From positions 1 to 27,618 of the IMG/VR virus record IMGVR_UViG_3300036792_000285: DNA of 27,618 nucleotides, one strand, 5' to 3'. Of the stretch, positions 1 to 7,547 are shown one piece after another. Both the position numbers and the translations under genes were made by a program. The notes below the pieces were generated by a model. It made no database searches. It was not told the DNA's origin and saw only the letters and a program-made list of their open reading frames with translations. The stretch comes from a virus. Position 1 is the stretch's first letter, and every line of letters begins with the position of its first letter.

Positions 1-407
1 GGGGTTGAGAACCGCAGCGCTGGCTGGTAGTCGTTCGGCAGGGCTACCCGCCGCAGCAGGTCCTCCAGCCGGGTGGCGCAGGTCCGGCAGAACTCTCGCA
101 CCTGCTGCCGGTCGTCGCGGTGCCGCCACCGGACCACCCCGTCACCCTCGGCGATGACCTGCTGCTCCAGCTCGTCCATGATCTCGTCGACCCGGGCGGC
201 CATCCACCCGGCCGGGTGGTCGGGCATTCCCAGCCACCGGCGCATGGCCTGGTCCACCACGTTGCCGTGGAAGTAGTTGCGCACGTCGGTGTCGGTCGGC
301 TTCTTCCCCTCGGAGACCAGGAACGCCTTCTGCTTGCACTCTTCAGCCAGCCGGATCTTGCTCCAGCTGATCTTGATCAGGCCGGTCTCTTTGTCGTAGT
401 GGCTCAC
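1..407 (-). CDS. Probable PD-(D/E)XK nuclease (RecB/Cas4-like), 5' part only
   Basis: The frame opens with a GTG at 405-407 that overlaps the stop of the phosphatase gene (GTGA) and runs off the left edge, giving about 135 residues. The N-terminus has the pattern seen at the start of RecB/Cas4-type PD-(D/E)XK nucleases: a short strand, then SWSKIRLAEECKQKAFL (residues 14-30), then a helix starting near FHGNVVDQAMRRWLG (46-60). In that helix the family usually has G-x-x-x-H; here the histidine position appears to be D52. A CxxC lies at C107/C110. The catalytic D...ExK residues would be beyond the window, so activity cannot be judged. The neighbours are Mre11-like, Rad50-like and 3'-phosphatase-like genes, which fits a DNA end-processing role. 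Family assignment is an inference from the N-terminal pattern. Confidence 0.55.
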   Translation of the reverse strand, partial: MSHYDKETGLIKISWSKIRLAEECKQKAFLVSEGKKPTDTDVRNYFHGNVVDQAMRRWLGMPDHPAGWMAARVDEIMDELEQQVIAEGDGVVRWRHRDDRQQVREFCRTCATRLEDLLRRVALPNDYQPALRFST

Positions 408-889
408 ACCGATCCCTGCGGCCCGCCCCAGGGCGCGTCCTCCGGGTACCGAGGGTTGACCAGCAGGCACGGCACGCCGGTCTCGGCCTCGACGAACTCA
501 GCCGTCTCCCGCCAGTCCTCCACGAGCAGCTTGACGTTGATGTTCTGCTCCCGCAGCTCCCTGATCCACTGCACCTTGAGCAGCCCGTTCTCGGTGAAGT
601 CGCCCTCCTGCCGGAAGAACAGCCGGTTGTAGGGGAACCGGTGGTCGAGCAGCCACTGCCTGGCCTCGGGGCAGTCGTTCGCCCCGGACATGATGTACAG
701 CGGGTAGTGCGGGGCCAGCAGGTACATCAGCCGCCGCGTAGACTCGATCGGCTTGTCGTCCACGCACGCCCGGCTGTAGTCGGCCCAGGTGTGGCTGCCC
801 TCCTGGAGCTTGATCTTCTCGGCCATCCAGTGCCGCGGCGAGGTATCAGCCAGCGTGCTGTCTTTGTCGAACGCGATAACGTCTGTCAC
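404..889 (-). CDS. HAD-family polynucleotide 3'-phosphatase-like protein
   Basis: The protein has 161 residues and starts at a GTG overlapping the Mre11 stop (GTGA). HAD motif I is FDKDSTLADT (D8, D10), motif II is IMSGAND (S68), followed by FRQEGDFTENGLLK (K105 as the likely motif III lysine) and VKLLVEDWRETAEF (D125 region, motif IV). The arrangement R-x-x-GD-x6-K, then VKL-x3-D-R and G-V-x-C, matches the phosphatase half of T4 polynucleotide kinase/phosphatase as I remember it. That enzyme removes 3'-phosphates from DNA or RNA ends. There is no P-loop kinase domain. A general HAD nucleotidase is the alternative. Its position directly after an Mre11-like nuclease suggests cleaning of ends for polymerase or ligase. 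Confidence 0.75.
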   Translation of the reverse strand: MTDVIAFDKDSTLADTSPRHWMAEKIKLQEGSHTWADYSRACVDDKPIESTRRLMYLLAPHYPLYIMSGANDCPEARQWLLDHRFPYNRLFFRQEGDFTENGLLKVQWIRELREQNINVKLLVEDWRETAEFVEAETGVPCLLVNPRYPEDAPWGGPQGSV

Positions 890-1845
890 TGATGTCCCGC
901 CCAGTCGAGGAGTTCGGCTACCTCGTCTGCTACCGCCGGGTCCATGTCGGGCATCGACCGCACGTGCTCCAGCACCGCCTCCGTGGACAGCACCGCCAGC
1001 TGGGTGGTGCCGACCTGCATAAGGAAGTCGTCCAGCTTCCCGGCCGAGTCGGTGAGCTGCTCCTTTTCCCGCAGCCGGAAGATCTCCTCGGCTGGCTTGG
1101 CATTCAGCGGCACCTCGGTGAACGTCCCGTCCTCGCTGTCCCACACCGCGACCTGCACCGGCCGGGTCATGTTGTACTCGTGCAGGCTGCCGCGACTCAG
1201 CGCGCCGGGGTTGCAGAAGTTGACCCCGCCCGCGACCCACCGGCCGTGCCGCTCGTGCACGTGCCCGTAGACGCAGCTGCCGCGGTTGCCCATCGCGCTG
1301 GCCCACATCACCGCGTCGAAGAACTCGTACGGCAGTTCGTGCCCCGGTGGGTACAGCGGCGCGTGCGCGCAGACCAGGCTGTTGCGCCGGTGCGAGGTCC
1401 ACGTCTCGCGGAACTCGCGCAGCGCCTCCCCGACCGCCTCATTGGTCCAGTCCTGCTGCCACGGCACGCCGTACAGCTCCACGAACTCCGGGCACTGGCC
1501 GTCCAGCAGCCGGGCCCCGGCCCGGTAGAGCACGCCCAGCGGCTGCGTATCGTGGATAGACGCTAGCCGGTCGTGCTGCAGGTCGTGGTTGCCGGGCACG
1601 ATGTACCACGGGCGCTTGTACGCATGGCCGATGGCGATGATCTTCTGCACCAGCCGGTGGCTGTTGCGGGACGGAGCCTTGGAATGGAACACGTCCCCGG
1701 TCCACACCACCGCGTCCACGCCGCGGCTGTGCGCCGCCATGACCGTCTGTTCTAGCAGGTCGAGCAGGTCTTCCAGTGCCGCCTCTGTCTGGCTGGAGGA
1801 CGGCCGGTCGGCCGCGTGGATGTCGTTGACACTCAGGACCTTCAT
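886..1845 (-). CDS. Mre11/SbcD-like metallophosphoesterase nuclease
   Basis: 319 residues, starting at the ATG whose A is the last base of the preceding TGA (TGATG). All calcineurin-like phosphoesterase motifs are present: NDIH (D8, H10), GDVFHSK (D51), GNHD (N86-D88), CAHAP (H161) and GHVH (H195, H197). These residues bind two metal ions in SbcD/Mre11, which trims blocked or hairpin DNA ends together with SbcC/Rad50. The partner ATPase is two genes upstream (1966-2907). A C-terminal stretch of about 90 residues after the nuclease core is rich in charged residues and may be the capping or partner-binding part. The longer open frame to 1947 is out-of-frame coding of its neighbour, so the internal ATG was chosen. 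Confidence 0.9.
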   Translation of the reverse strand: MKVLSVNDIHAADRPSSSQTEAALEDLLDLLEQTVMAAHSRGVDAVVWTGDVFHSKAPSRNSHRLVQKIIAIGHAYKRPWYIVPGNHDLQHDRLASIHDTQPLGVLYRAGARLLDGQCPEFVELYGVPWQQDWTNEAVGEALREFRETWTSHRRNSLVCAHAPLYPPGHELPYEFFDAVMWASAMGNRGSCVYGHVHERHGRWVAGGVNFCNPGALSRGSLHEYNMTRPVQVAVWDSEDGTFTEVPLNAKPAEEIFRLREKEQLTDSAGKLDDFLMQVGTTQLAVLSTEAVLEHVRSMPDMDPAVADEVAELLDWAGHQ

Positions 1846-1976
1846 CAGAACCCCCAGTCGACGTGCCCGTGGATCAGCAGGCTGCCCAGGGCGAAGACCA
1901 GGCTGAACACCACGGCCAGGAACACCAGCGCCATGATCTGCTGCCACCAGGTCATCCGGTACGGGTTACGATCCAT
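1845..1976 (-). CDS. Small single-pass membrane protein
   Basis: 43 residues. It starts at an ATG overlapping the end of the Rad50-like gene by 11 bases and ends in TGATG with the Mre11-like gene. A short polar N-terminus (MDRNPYRMTWWQQ) is followed by one strongly hydrophobic helix, about residues 14-37 (IMALVFLAVVFSLVFALG and onward), and a short HGHVDWGF tail. No family is recognised. Its position between the two subunits of an SbcCD-like pair is curious, but nothing in the sequence shows a functional link. Confidence 0.7.
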   Translation of the reverse strand: MDRNPYRMTWWQQIMALVFLAVVFSLVFALGSLLIHGHVDWGF

Positions 1977-2907
1977 GCGCGTGTTCCTTCTTCACCGGCT
2001 GGCCGCAGGTCGGGCAGACGTCCCACTGCGCGGTGTACTGAGCCAGCTGCTTGTTGGCGTCGTCCTCGCGCCGGGCCTCTTCCATTACCTGCTGGCCCGC
2101 CGATACCCACGCCATATGCGCCGTGTCCAGCTGGCCGAACAGGTGCCGCAGCCGCTGCCGCTTGAGCGCCAGGGCCTCCAGCTGGTCGAGTGACGGCGGC
2201 TCGGGCAGCGCCTGGTCCGCCAGCATGTCCCGGGTGGCCAGCGCCCGCGCCACGGCAGAGGTCAGGTCCCACAGCCGCTGTCGCTGCCCGGTGACCGCCT
2301 GGAGCCGTGCCAGGGCGGCCTCTGCCGCACCGACCGCGGCGTTCTCGGCGGGCAGGGTGGCGTACTGCTGCGCCTGCTCGTAGAGGGCTGCCAGGTCGGC
2401 CTGCCGCGTCTTGAGCAGCTGCCCTGACGCCAGCCGCCTGCGGTTGGCCTCCTGCGCCGCCTTGTACAGCAGGGTGACGTTGGTCAGCTTGCCGAGTACC
2501 CGGGCGACCTCGCTGCCGGTGGTGTCCAGCAGGTAGGGCATGTCGAACTGCCCGGAGAAGTTGACGTCCCCCAGCCGCATCAGGCTGCTGGCCTGCTCGG
2601 GTACCTTGCCCTGCAGCTTGGTGAACACCTGCCCGTCCTGGTGGTCGGGGGTGAAGACCGTGTAGGAGTTCTTGGCTCCGCGGCTGATCTCGATCCGCCA
2701 GTCGTCGCCGTCCATGCCCACGACGACCGTCTTCTCGCCGCGGGTGATGTAGCTGGTGCCGGACGCGTTGAAAGCCAGCAGCCGCACCGCCCGGACCAGG
2801 GCCGACTTGCCGGTCCCGGTCGGCCCGGTGATGACGGTGAAGCGCCCTAGCTCCACCGTCATCTTCCGGAGCGACTGGAAATTGCGAATCACTACCGTAC
2901 TGATCAC
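1966..2907 (-). CDS. Rad50/SbcC-like ATPase, N-terminal half ending at a zinc hook
   Basis: 313 residues, GTG start overlapping the upstream stop (GTGA). The protein opens like Rad50/SbcC: a beta strand with IRNFQSLRK, then Walker A GPTGTGKS (residues 28-35), then FSGQFDMPYLL, which fits the Q-loop region, then roughly 170 residues of coiled-coil-like sequence rich in A, L, Q, R and E. It ends about 12 residues after CPTCGQP (C298, C301), the CxxC of a zinc hook. In full-length Rad50/SbcC the hook lies mid-protein and is followed by a second coiled coil, the LSGG signature and Walker B; all three are absent here. The next gene but one is the Mre11-like nuclease. The two may form a reduced SbcCD-type complex; whether it hydrolyses ATP alone is doubtful. 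Confidence 0.75.
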   Translation of the reverse strand: MISTVVIRNFQSLRKMTVELGRFTVITGPTGTGKSALVRAVRLLAFNASGTSYITRGEKTVVVGMDGDDWRIEISRGAKNSYTVFTPDHQDGQVFTKLQGKVPEQASSLMRLGDVNFSGQFDMPYLLDTTGSEVARVLGKLTNVTLLYKAAQEANRRRLASGQLLKTRQADLAALYEQAQQYATLPAENAAVGAAEAALARLQAVTGQRQRLWDLTSAVARALATRDMLADQALPEPPSLDQLEALALKRQRLRHLFGQLDTAHMAWVSAGQQVMEEARREDDANKQLAQYTAQWDVCPTCGQPVKKEHAHGS

Positions 2908-3446
2908 GACAGCGGTGTGATCGAGTAGAGGACCCCGGCCGCGTCGGCCACAACCTTGCGCCCGTCCTCCGTCCGGTAGGGCACTTCGCGGAACGCTGCC
3001 GTGGCGGGCTTGTGCCGAGCCTCCTGGTTGGCCTGGCCGCGGGCGATAGCCTTGCGGGCGGTGACACGCCCCGGTGTCTCCACCGGCCGCTTGATGCCGC
3101 GCCCCTGCCCGGGGGTGTACATGTACTTCCCGCGGTCTACCCGGTCCACGTCGGTACGGTCGTTGGAGAGGGTGCCCAGGATGTTGGCGCACTGGTCGCG
3201 GGTCAGCCCGGTACCCGCCGCCATGTGGGACGCGGTAACTACCTGCCGCGGGTGGTCCTGCAGGTACATCGCGCCGCGGACGATCAGCGACTCGCCCGGC
3301 GTCCGGTGCGACATCCCGGCCCTGGCTTCGGCCTCGCGGGTGATCTTGGCCAGGTCCTCCGGGTCGTTCGGCGGCGACCACTCCTCGGCCTGCTGGGCCG
3401 CTTGCTGGATCTCTGCGTAGTCCTCGTACACTGCGGCGCTGCTCAT
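2904..3446 (-). CDS. Winged-helix domain protein, function unknown
   Basis: 180 residues, ATG start overlapping the previous stop (ATGA). The N-terminus is acidic and helical. The middle (about residues 53-112) reads as a winged helix: a first helix (LIVRGAMYLQDHP), VVTASHMAAGTGLTRDQCAN as the helix-turn-helix, ILGTLSND as the recognition helix and a wing-like VDRVDRGKYMYTP. The tail is basic (RVTARKAIARGQANQEARHK). This looks like a small DNA-binding protein, but no specific family is recognised. It is translationally coupled to the Rad50-like ATPase downstream. Confidence 0.75.
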   Translation of the reverse strand: MSSAAVYEDYAEIQQAAQQAEEWSPPNDPEDLAKITREAEARAGMSHRTPGESLIVRGAMYLQDHPRQVVTASHMAAGTGLTRDQCANILGTLSNDRTDVDRVDRGKYMYTPGQGRGIKRPVETPGRVTARKAIARGQANQEARHKPATAAFREVPYRTEDGRKVVADAAGVLYSITPLS

Positions 3447-3805
3447 GCCGACCGCCGCCGTCCGCGCTTAGGCAGCTCGGTGACCTTGCTGTGCTCGTTG
3501 CCGGCCCCGGCGAACTGGACGAACACCAGCGCCTTTTCCGATAGCGTCATCCGTCCGCCCTCCTCCAGCAGGTAGCCGGGGCGGTAGCTGTAGCTCCGCT
3601 TCGGAATGAGGAACCCGTGCCGGTCGCGGTAGCGGTAGACCTTGGTGTCGCAGTTCGCGCAGACGAACATCTGCTCGTAACCGCCGTCCCTGGTCCGGTC
3701 GACCACCGGGTAGCCGGGCGCGGGGACGTGGTTGCCCACCACCACCCGGCACATGGAGTCGCCCTCGGGCATCTGCGAGATCTGGTTCCTGCGGCTGGTT
3801 GCCAC
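3443..3805 (-). CDS. Zinc-ribbon-type protein, function unknown
   Basis: 120 residues from a GTG at 3803-3805, chosen because TAGGTGGGAG sits 5 bases upstream; an in-frame GTG at 3817 directly after the preceding TAG would overlap this ribosome-binding site. The centre holds FVCANCDTKVYRYRDRHG, a CxxC followed by a histidine that could complete a metal site, and another cysteine lies near the start (SMCRVV). The C-terminus is very basic (LPKRGRRRSA). No family is recognised. It overlaps the winged-helix gene by four bases. Confidence 0.75.
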   Translation of the reverse strand: MATSRRNQISQMPEGDSMCRVVVGNHVPAPGYPVVDRTRDGGYEQMFVCANCDTKVYRYRDRHGFLIPKRSYSYRPGYLLEEGGRMTLSEKALVFVQFAGAGNEHSKVTELPKRGRRRSA

Positions 3806-3817
3806 TGTAACTCCCAC

Positions 3818-3874
3818 CTAGTAATTAGCCGGCCCTACGAACTCGGGCCGCGTCTGTATGGGCCGCGCGGGCAT
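3818..3874 (-). CDS. Putative micro-ORF, 18 residues
   Basis: An ATG immediately follows the TGA of the 22-residue ORF (TGAATG), and the frame ends in a TAG that is part of the next gene's TAGGTGGGAG ribosome-binding site. The predicted peptide is MPARPIQTRPEFVGPANY. A competing frame starts at a GTG overlapping the upstream stop (3876-3878) and ends at 3825 (17 residues). It could equally be untranslated spacer. Only the tight junctions support it. Confidence 0.3.
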   Translation of the reverse strand: MPARPIQTRPEFVGPANY

Positions 3875-3943
3875 TCACTGCGACGGCACCCCCTGCTGAT
3901 ACCTGGGAAGCAGATCTAGATCCAGAGGCGGATACGTTGTCAT
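3875..3943 (-). CDS. Putative micro-ORF, 22 residues
   Basis: The ATG overlaps the TGA of the zinc-ribbon gene at 3940-4131 (ATGA), the same coupling used by undoubted genes here. The frame encodes a short acidic, proline-containing peptide beginning MTTYPPLDLDLLPRYQQ and ends in TGA. It fills part of the otherwise unusually long gap (3806-3939) in this tightly packed region. No RBS of its own is evident, as expected for a coupled start. Function unknown. Confidence 0.35.
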   Translation of the reverse strand: MTTYPPLDLDLLPRYQQGVPSQ

Positions 3944-4131
3944 CCAGCCTCCGTCCTAAACGTCCACCCGGGCCACTGTTCTTCCTGCACGTGCCCGCAC
4001 GGGCACGTCTGCTCCTGGACTGGAGCCTCTTCCAGGTCTTGTACCGTGTCGGCCGCCGCCTCGATCCACCAGCCGTCGTAGACCGCGCCGCACTGCGCGC
4101 ATTCGACGTTGGCGGTAAGAGCCAGAGCCAC
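3940..4131 (-). CDS. Small zinc-ribbon protein
   Basis: 63 residues. The GTG start overlaps the TAG of the previous gene by one base (TAGTG). ECAQCGAVYDGW provides a first CxxC (about residues 11-14) and TCPCGH a second Cys pair plus His near residue 47, giving a likely four-ligand zinc ribbon. The middle is acidic. Such proteins are frequent in actinophage genomes and usually have no assigned role. Confidence 0.7.
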   Translation of the reverse strand: MALALTANVECAQCGAVYDGWWIEAAADTVQDLEEAPVQEQTCPCGHVQEEQWPGWTFRTEAG

Positions 4132-4412
4132 TACTCCTCGTCGGTCAGCAGCTCGTCGTACGGGTCGTCCTCTACGGTGTCCAGGTCGAAACACTCGCTG
4201 TGATAGCCCGTCATCAGCACCTCCCGCTGGTCCACGGTCAGGTCGGGCAGGGCTCGCTGCACCGACGCGCCAGCCTGCCAGGCCATGAACCCCTCCGTGG
4301 GCACCTTTTTGAGGTACGACGGCTCGCCGCACTTCGGACACACCCGGGTGATGTCGACACAGGGCATCTTCGTCCCCTGGCAGACCTCGACCTTGATGTC
4401 GCTGATCTCCAC
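4131..4412 (-). CDS. Small CxxC protein, function unknown
   Basis: 93 residues, GTG start three bases after the upstream stop. Cysteines at C11, C18, C25 and C28 (VCPKCGEP) suggest a zinc-binding N-terminal half; the C-terminal half is strongly acidic (CFDLDTVEDDPYDELLTDEE). The DNA of the acidic tail is coding in the normal codon style. No family is recognised. Confidence 0.75.
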   Translation of the reverse strand: MEISDIKVEVCQGTKMPCVDITRVCPKCGEPSYLKKVPTEGFMAWQAGASVQRALPDLTVDQREVLMTGYHSECFDLDTVEDDPYDELLTDEE

Positions 4413-4415
4413 GGG

Positions 4416-5585
4416 TCAGTCCTCCGGCATGAGCCGGCGGCACGAGTCACACCGCTTCTCGGCGCTGTGCGCGATGTGGCCGCCGAGCCGCATCAGCTTG
4501 TCCACCGCGGCCGGGGCCACACCGGGACCGTTGGCGACCGCGGTCACCGCCTGGATCAGGGTGTACATCGACAGTTCCCCGCCGGTGTCGGCCATGTTGC
4601 GGATGACCTCTTGCTGCAGCTTGCCGGGCACGTTGTGCTGCCGGAACAAGTCGTCCAGCACCAGGTTCACGTCTGACTCAACAGGAATCGTAGTTGAGTC
4701 CTGCACGCCCTGCAGCACGTGCTCCAGGCCTCCGAGCACGTTGTCGACCGACGCCCGCGCCCACTCGTACACGTCGCCCTCGTCGTGGCCGCTCTGGCGC
4801 CGGTTGTACTTGCCGCTGGTGACCAGCGTGTCGCACATCCCGTTGGTACACCGCCAGCGGAACAGGTAGCCGTCGACCGACACCGGCCGCAGGCCCAGCT
4901 GGCTGTTCCGCCACTGCACCCCGGTCGACCAGTTGTCGGACGGGTCCGCCGTACCGGGGCCGGTGATGTTGCGCAGGTTGCCGGGCACGATCAGCCGCCC
5001 GTGCGTCAGCTCTAGGGAGTGGGTGAACTTGTAGTCCACCAGCAGTTCGTCCTCAGGCACGCGGTACGCCGCGCACAAGCCCTCGGCCAGCTTGTCGATG
5101 ATCCCGATGTTGGAGAACGGGCTGATCGTGCCGGATCCGAACGCGACCATCAGCGGCACGCTGTCCGGGCCGGCCTGGCCGGACACGAACCCCTTGAACT
5201 CCCGGTCCTCCCAGCCGCCGTTGCCGCTGAACCACCAGTCGAGCTGCGGCTGCAGCAGGTGGGCCGGGGTACGCTCCTGCAGCTTGCGCGGGATGCCGAC
5301 CTTGGCTCCCGCCTCCAGCAGGGCGTCTTTGGTCAGCTGGTACTCGTCGCCGCCCGGGTAGAGGGTGACGTAGGAGTCCATCCGGTCGATGCCCTGGGAC
5401 TCCTCGGAGACCTCGTGCCAGTTGTCCTGCAGCCGGAACCGCACGCCGGGCTGCGAGGTGAACTTGAACTCGTTCAGCGGCTCGGTCGTGGCGAGCCGGG
5501 TGCGCGCCTGATCGAGGGTCAGCAGCCGCGGCCGCATCTCCTCGATCGTCGGGTCCATGATGTCGCGTTCTGCCTGCTGGGTCAT
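4416..5585 (-). CDS. DUF932-like phage/plasmid protein
   Basis: 389 residues, ATG start with a GGTGGGG site directly upstream. An N-terminal region of about 90 residues precedes a core resembling DUF932 (phage/plasmid-like TIGR03299) proteins: a central LVDYKFTHSLELTHGRLIVP segment and a conserved-looking NSQLGLRPVSVDGYLFRW followed by RCTNGM, similar to the 'C-x-NG' element of that family. The extreme C-terminus adds RCDSCRRLMPED with a CxxC. DUF932 proteins accompany phage and plasmid replication/recombination genes, but their activity is not firmly known. It follows recA with only a 12-base gap. The assignment is from recall of motifs, so moderate. Confidence 0.6.
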   Translation of the reverse strand: MTQQAERDIMDPTIEEMRPRLLTLDQARTRLATTEPLNEFKFTSQPGVRFRLQDNWHEVSEESQGIDRMDSYVTLYPGGDEYQLTKDALLEAGAKVGIPRKLQERTPAHLLQPQLDWWFSGNGGWEDREFKGFVSGQAGPDSVPLMVAFGSGTISPFSNIGIIDKLAEGLCAAYRVPEDELLVDYKFTHSLELTHGRLIVPGNLRNITGPGTADPSDNWSTGVQWRNSQLGLRPVSVDGYLFRWRCTNGMCDTLVTSGKYNRRQSGHDEGDVYEWARASVDNVLGGLEHVLQGVQDSTTIPVESDVNLVLDDLFRQHNVPGKLQQEVIRNMADTGGELSMYTLIQAVTAVANGPGVAPAAVDKLMRLGGHIAHSAEKRCDSCRRLMPED

Positions 5586-5586
5586 T

Positions 5587-5593
5587 CCCCACC
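5587..5593 (-). promoter_or_regulatory. GGTGGGG ribosome-binding site
   Basis: The minus strand reads GGAGTGGTGGGGAATG, placing GGTGGGG one base before the ATG and a GGAG element about 10 bases upstream. It supports the ATG at 5585 as the start of the DUF932-like gene. Confidence 0.6.
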
Positions 5594-5597
5594 ACTC

Positions 5598-6749
5598 CTA
5601 TTGTGTATCCGGGTCGTTGCCGCCTAGTGGCACCAAGTCTGCCAGTGATCCGGTGCTACCGCCTAGCAAGTCGAGAGGATTGGCCGGTGCCGCGGACACG
5701 ATCGAGCCGCTGGCTACCTGCGCGCCGGTGATCGTACCGGCCAGCCGGGCACGCACCTGCACCTCGATCTCGGCGGCCACGTCCGGGTGCTCCTCCAGGT
5801 ACTGCCGGGCCTTTTCCGCGCCCTGGCCGATCATCTCGCTGCCGTAGGAGTAGTACGCGCCGCCCTTGTGGAGCACGCCCTGCTCAACCCCCAGCTCGAT
5901 CAGCTCAGCCTCTTTGCTGAACCCGATTCCGTAGATGATCTTGGCGATGTACTCGCGGAACGGGGGAGACAGCTTGTTCTTGACGATCTTCACCCGGACC
6001 TTGTGGCCGACCACGACGGTGCCGTCCTTGATCAGCTCGGTCTTGCGCACGTCGATGCGGACCGACGCGTAGAACTTCAGCGCCTTGCCGCCCGCGGTGA
6101 CCTCGGGGTTGCCGTAGAAGACGCCGATCTTCTCGCGCAGCTGGTTGATGAAGATGCAGGTGGTCTTGGTCGACCCGATGGCGCCGGTCATCTTGCGCAG
6201 CGCCTGAGACATCAGCCGGGCCTGCATGCCAGGGTGGCTGTCGCCCATCTCCCCGGCGATCTCGGCCTTGGGCACCAGGGCGGCGACCGAGTCGATCACC
6301 ACGATGTCGACCACCTTGGACCGCACGCAGATGTCGGCGATCTCCAGTGCCTGCTCCCCGCTGTCGGGCTGGGACAGCATCAGCTTCTCGGTGTCCACCC
6401 CGAGACGGCGGGCGTACTTCAGGTCCATCGCGTGCTCAGCGTCGATCATCACCGCCAGCCCGCCGGCCTTTTGCACGTTCGCTATCGCGTGCAGGGCCAG
6501 CGTCGTCTTACCGGTCCCTTCCGGCCCGTAGATCTCCACCACCCGGCCGCGCGGCAGCCCGCCGATACCCAGCGCGTTGTCCACGCCGATCGACCCCGTG
6601 GAGACGGTCTCGACCGGCTCGATAGGCGTGCTGCCCATCTGGATCAGCGCCCCCGGCCCGTGGTCCTTGGTGACCAGGGACATCACCAGCTGGGCCGGGT
6701 CAGTCGCGTCAGCCGGGCCAGGAGCCGCCGCTGCCTTGGCTCTGGGCAT
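5598..6749 (-). CDS. recA: RecA recombinase
   Basis: 383 residues, close to the length of bacterial RecA, ATG start overlapping the previous TGA by one base (TGATG). Diagnostic elements are all present: Walker A GPEGTGKT (75-82), the catalytic glutamate in DAEHAMD (E105), Walker [10 protein letters not shown] (150-158), loop L1 around [20 protein letters not shown], and [17 protein letters not shown] leading to loop L2 and [12 protein letters not shown]. RecA coats single-stranded DNA and drives strand exchange. The long C-terminal tail is Ala/Gly/Leu-rich and ends acidic (GGNDPDTQ). Neighbouring endonuclease VII, candidate SSB and SbcCD-like genes suggest recombination-dependent replication or repair. 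Confidence 0.95.
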   Translation of the reverse strand: MPRAKAAAAPGPADATDPAQLVMSLVTKDHGPGALIQMGSTPIEPVETVSTGSIGVDNALGIGGLPRGRVVEIYGPEGTGKTTLALHAIANVQKAGGLAVMIDAEHAMDLKYARRLGVDTEKLMLSQPDSGEQALEIADICVRSKVVDIVVIDSVAALVPKAEIAGEMGDSHPGMQARLMSQALRKMTGAIGSTKTTCIFINQLREKIGVFYGNPEVTAGGKALKFYASVRIDVRKTELIKDGTVVVGHKVRVKIVKNKLSPPFREYIAKIIYGIGFSKEAELIELGVEQGVLHKGGAYYSYGSEMIGQGAEKARQYLEEHPDVAAEIEVQVRARLAGTITGAQVASGSIVSAAPANPLDLLGGSTGSLADLVPLGGNDPDTQ

Positions 6750-7132
6750 CAGAACACCATCCTTGCCGATGTCTCGCCGGTGAACGGGTCCTTGATTGAG
6801 TGCTCGATGGCCCGTCCTACCACAGAACTGGTGCCGCAGTTCGGGCACCGGTTCGCGTGCTCCCTGGCCCGCTCGGATGCTTCACGCTGGTTGCGCGCCT
6901 TGGCCTCGGCCCGGGCCGTAGCGTCTGCGCCAAGGAACTCCTCGGTCACGTCCGCCCATCCGCTGGTGGCTTCCATGTCGGTCGCCTCGACCTTGGTCAG
7001 CATGCCGACGCGGTAGCTCCACGATCCCTTGTGCTTCAGGGTGTACGCGGCCGCCGGGCCGACCACCACCCGCGGACCGTACTTGATGGTGCCGCTGTCG
7101 TACGTGAGCCTGAACAGGCGGTCATCCGCCAT
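6749..7132 (-). CDS. Unknown protein with C-terminal CxxC
   Basis: 127 residues starting at ATG 7132, 11 bases inside the end of the endonuclease VII gene, with GAGAGG about 10 bases upstream. An all-beta-looking N-terminal half ([20 protein letters not shown]) is followed by a charged helix ([20 protein letters not shown]) and [11 protein letters not shown], half of a zinc site. It is coupled to recA. No family is recognised. Confidence 0.75.
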   Translation of the reverse strand: MADDRLFRLTYDSGTIKYGPRVVVGPAAAYTLKHKGSWSYRVGMLTKVEATDMEATSGWADVTEEFLGADATARAEAKARNQREASERAREHANRCPNCGTSSVVGRAIEHSIKDPFTGETSARMVF

Positions 7133-7547
7133 CCGACAGAACCTCTCTAGCAGGCGGGTGCCGCAGGTACTCCGCGGCCCGCTCGAAGAACTCGGGGTCG
7201 TCACGCGCATTGCCGACCATCCGGTTGCACAGCGAGCACAGCAGGCCGCGCACCGCCTCCCGCGTGTTTCCGATCATGTGATCATGGTCGGTGGCCAGCC
7301 TCTTGGTCTTGCCGGTCGCCCGGCGGCAGATCGCACACCGGCCGCCTTGTGCCTCGTACATCCTTGCGTAGTCGCCAGGGAGCAGGCCGTACAACTTTCC
7401 AGCCATCCGCTCGTGCGTCCTGGCCTTGGCTGCCCGCTTGGCCTTTGCCTCGCATGGTCCGCACTTCCGCTTGTTCTGCTCGATCCGCAGCTTGGTCAGC
7501 GGCCGCCCGCATTCGCCCTGGCAGATGCGGGCGGCCGTGCCTGCCAC
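7122..7547 (-). CDS. Recombination endonuclease VII (HNH/His-Me finger type)
   Basis: 141 residues, GTG start overlapping the preceding TAG by one base (TAGTG). The C-terminal two thirds match the endonuclease VII family: CAIC (C71, C74), the catalytic DHDH (87-90), GLLCSLCNRMVGNARDD with C104, C107 and N108. The four cysteines hold a structural zinc and the His/Asn residues form the metal-dependent active site that resolves Holliday junctions and branched DNA in T4. The N-terminus adds C9, C13, C29 and C32, an extra zinc ribbon. The gene sits between a candidate SSB and recA. Confidence 0.88.
   Translation of the reverse strand: MAGTAARICQGECGRPLTKLRIEQNKRKCGPCEAKAKRAAKARTHERMAGKLYGLLPGDYARMYEAQGGRCAICRRATGKTKRLATDHDHMIGNTREAVRGLLCSLCNRMVGNARDDPEFFERAAEYLRHPPAREVLSDGG

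Noticed and set aside
2908-3381. Upstream extension of the Rad50-like frame to 3381
   Set aside because: The extension is a shadow of the winged-helix gene; the GTG at 2907 makes the usual GTGA junction and begins the typical IRNFQSLRK strand.
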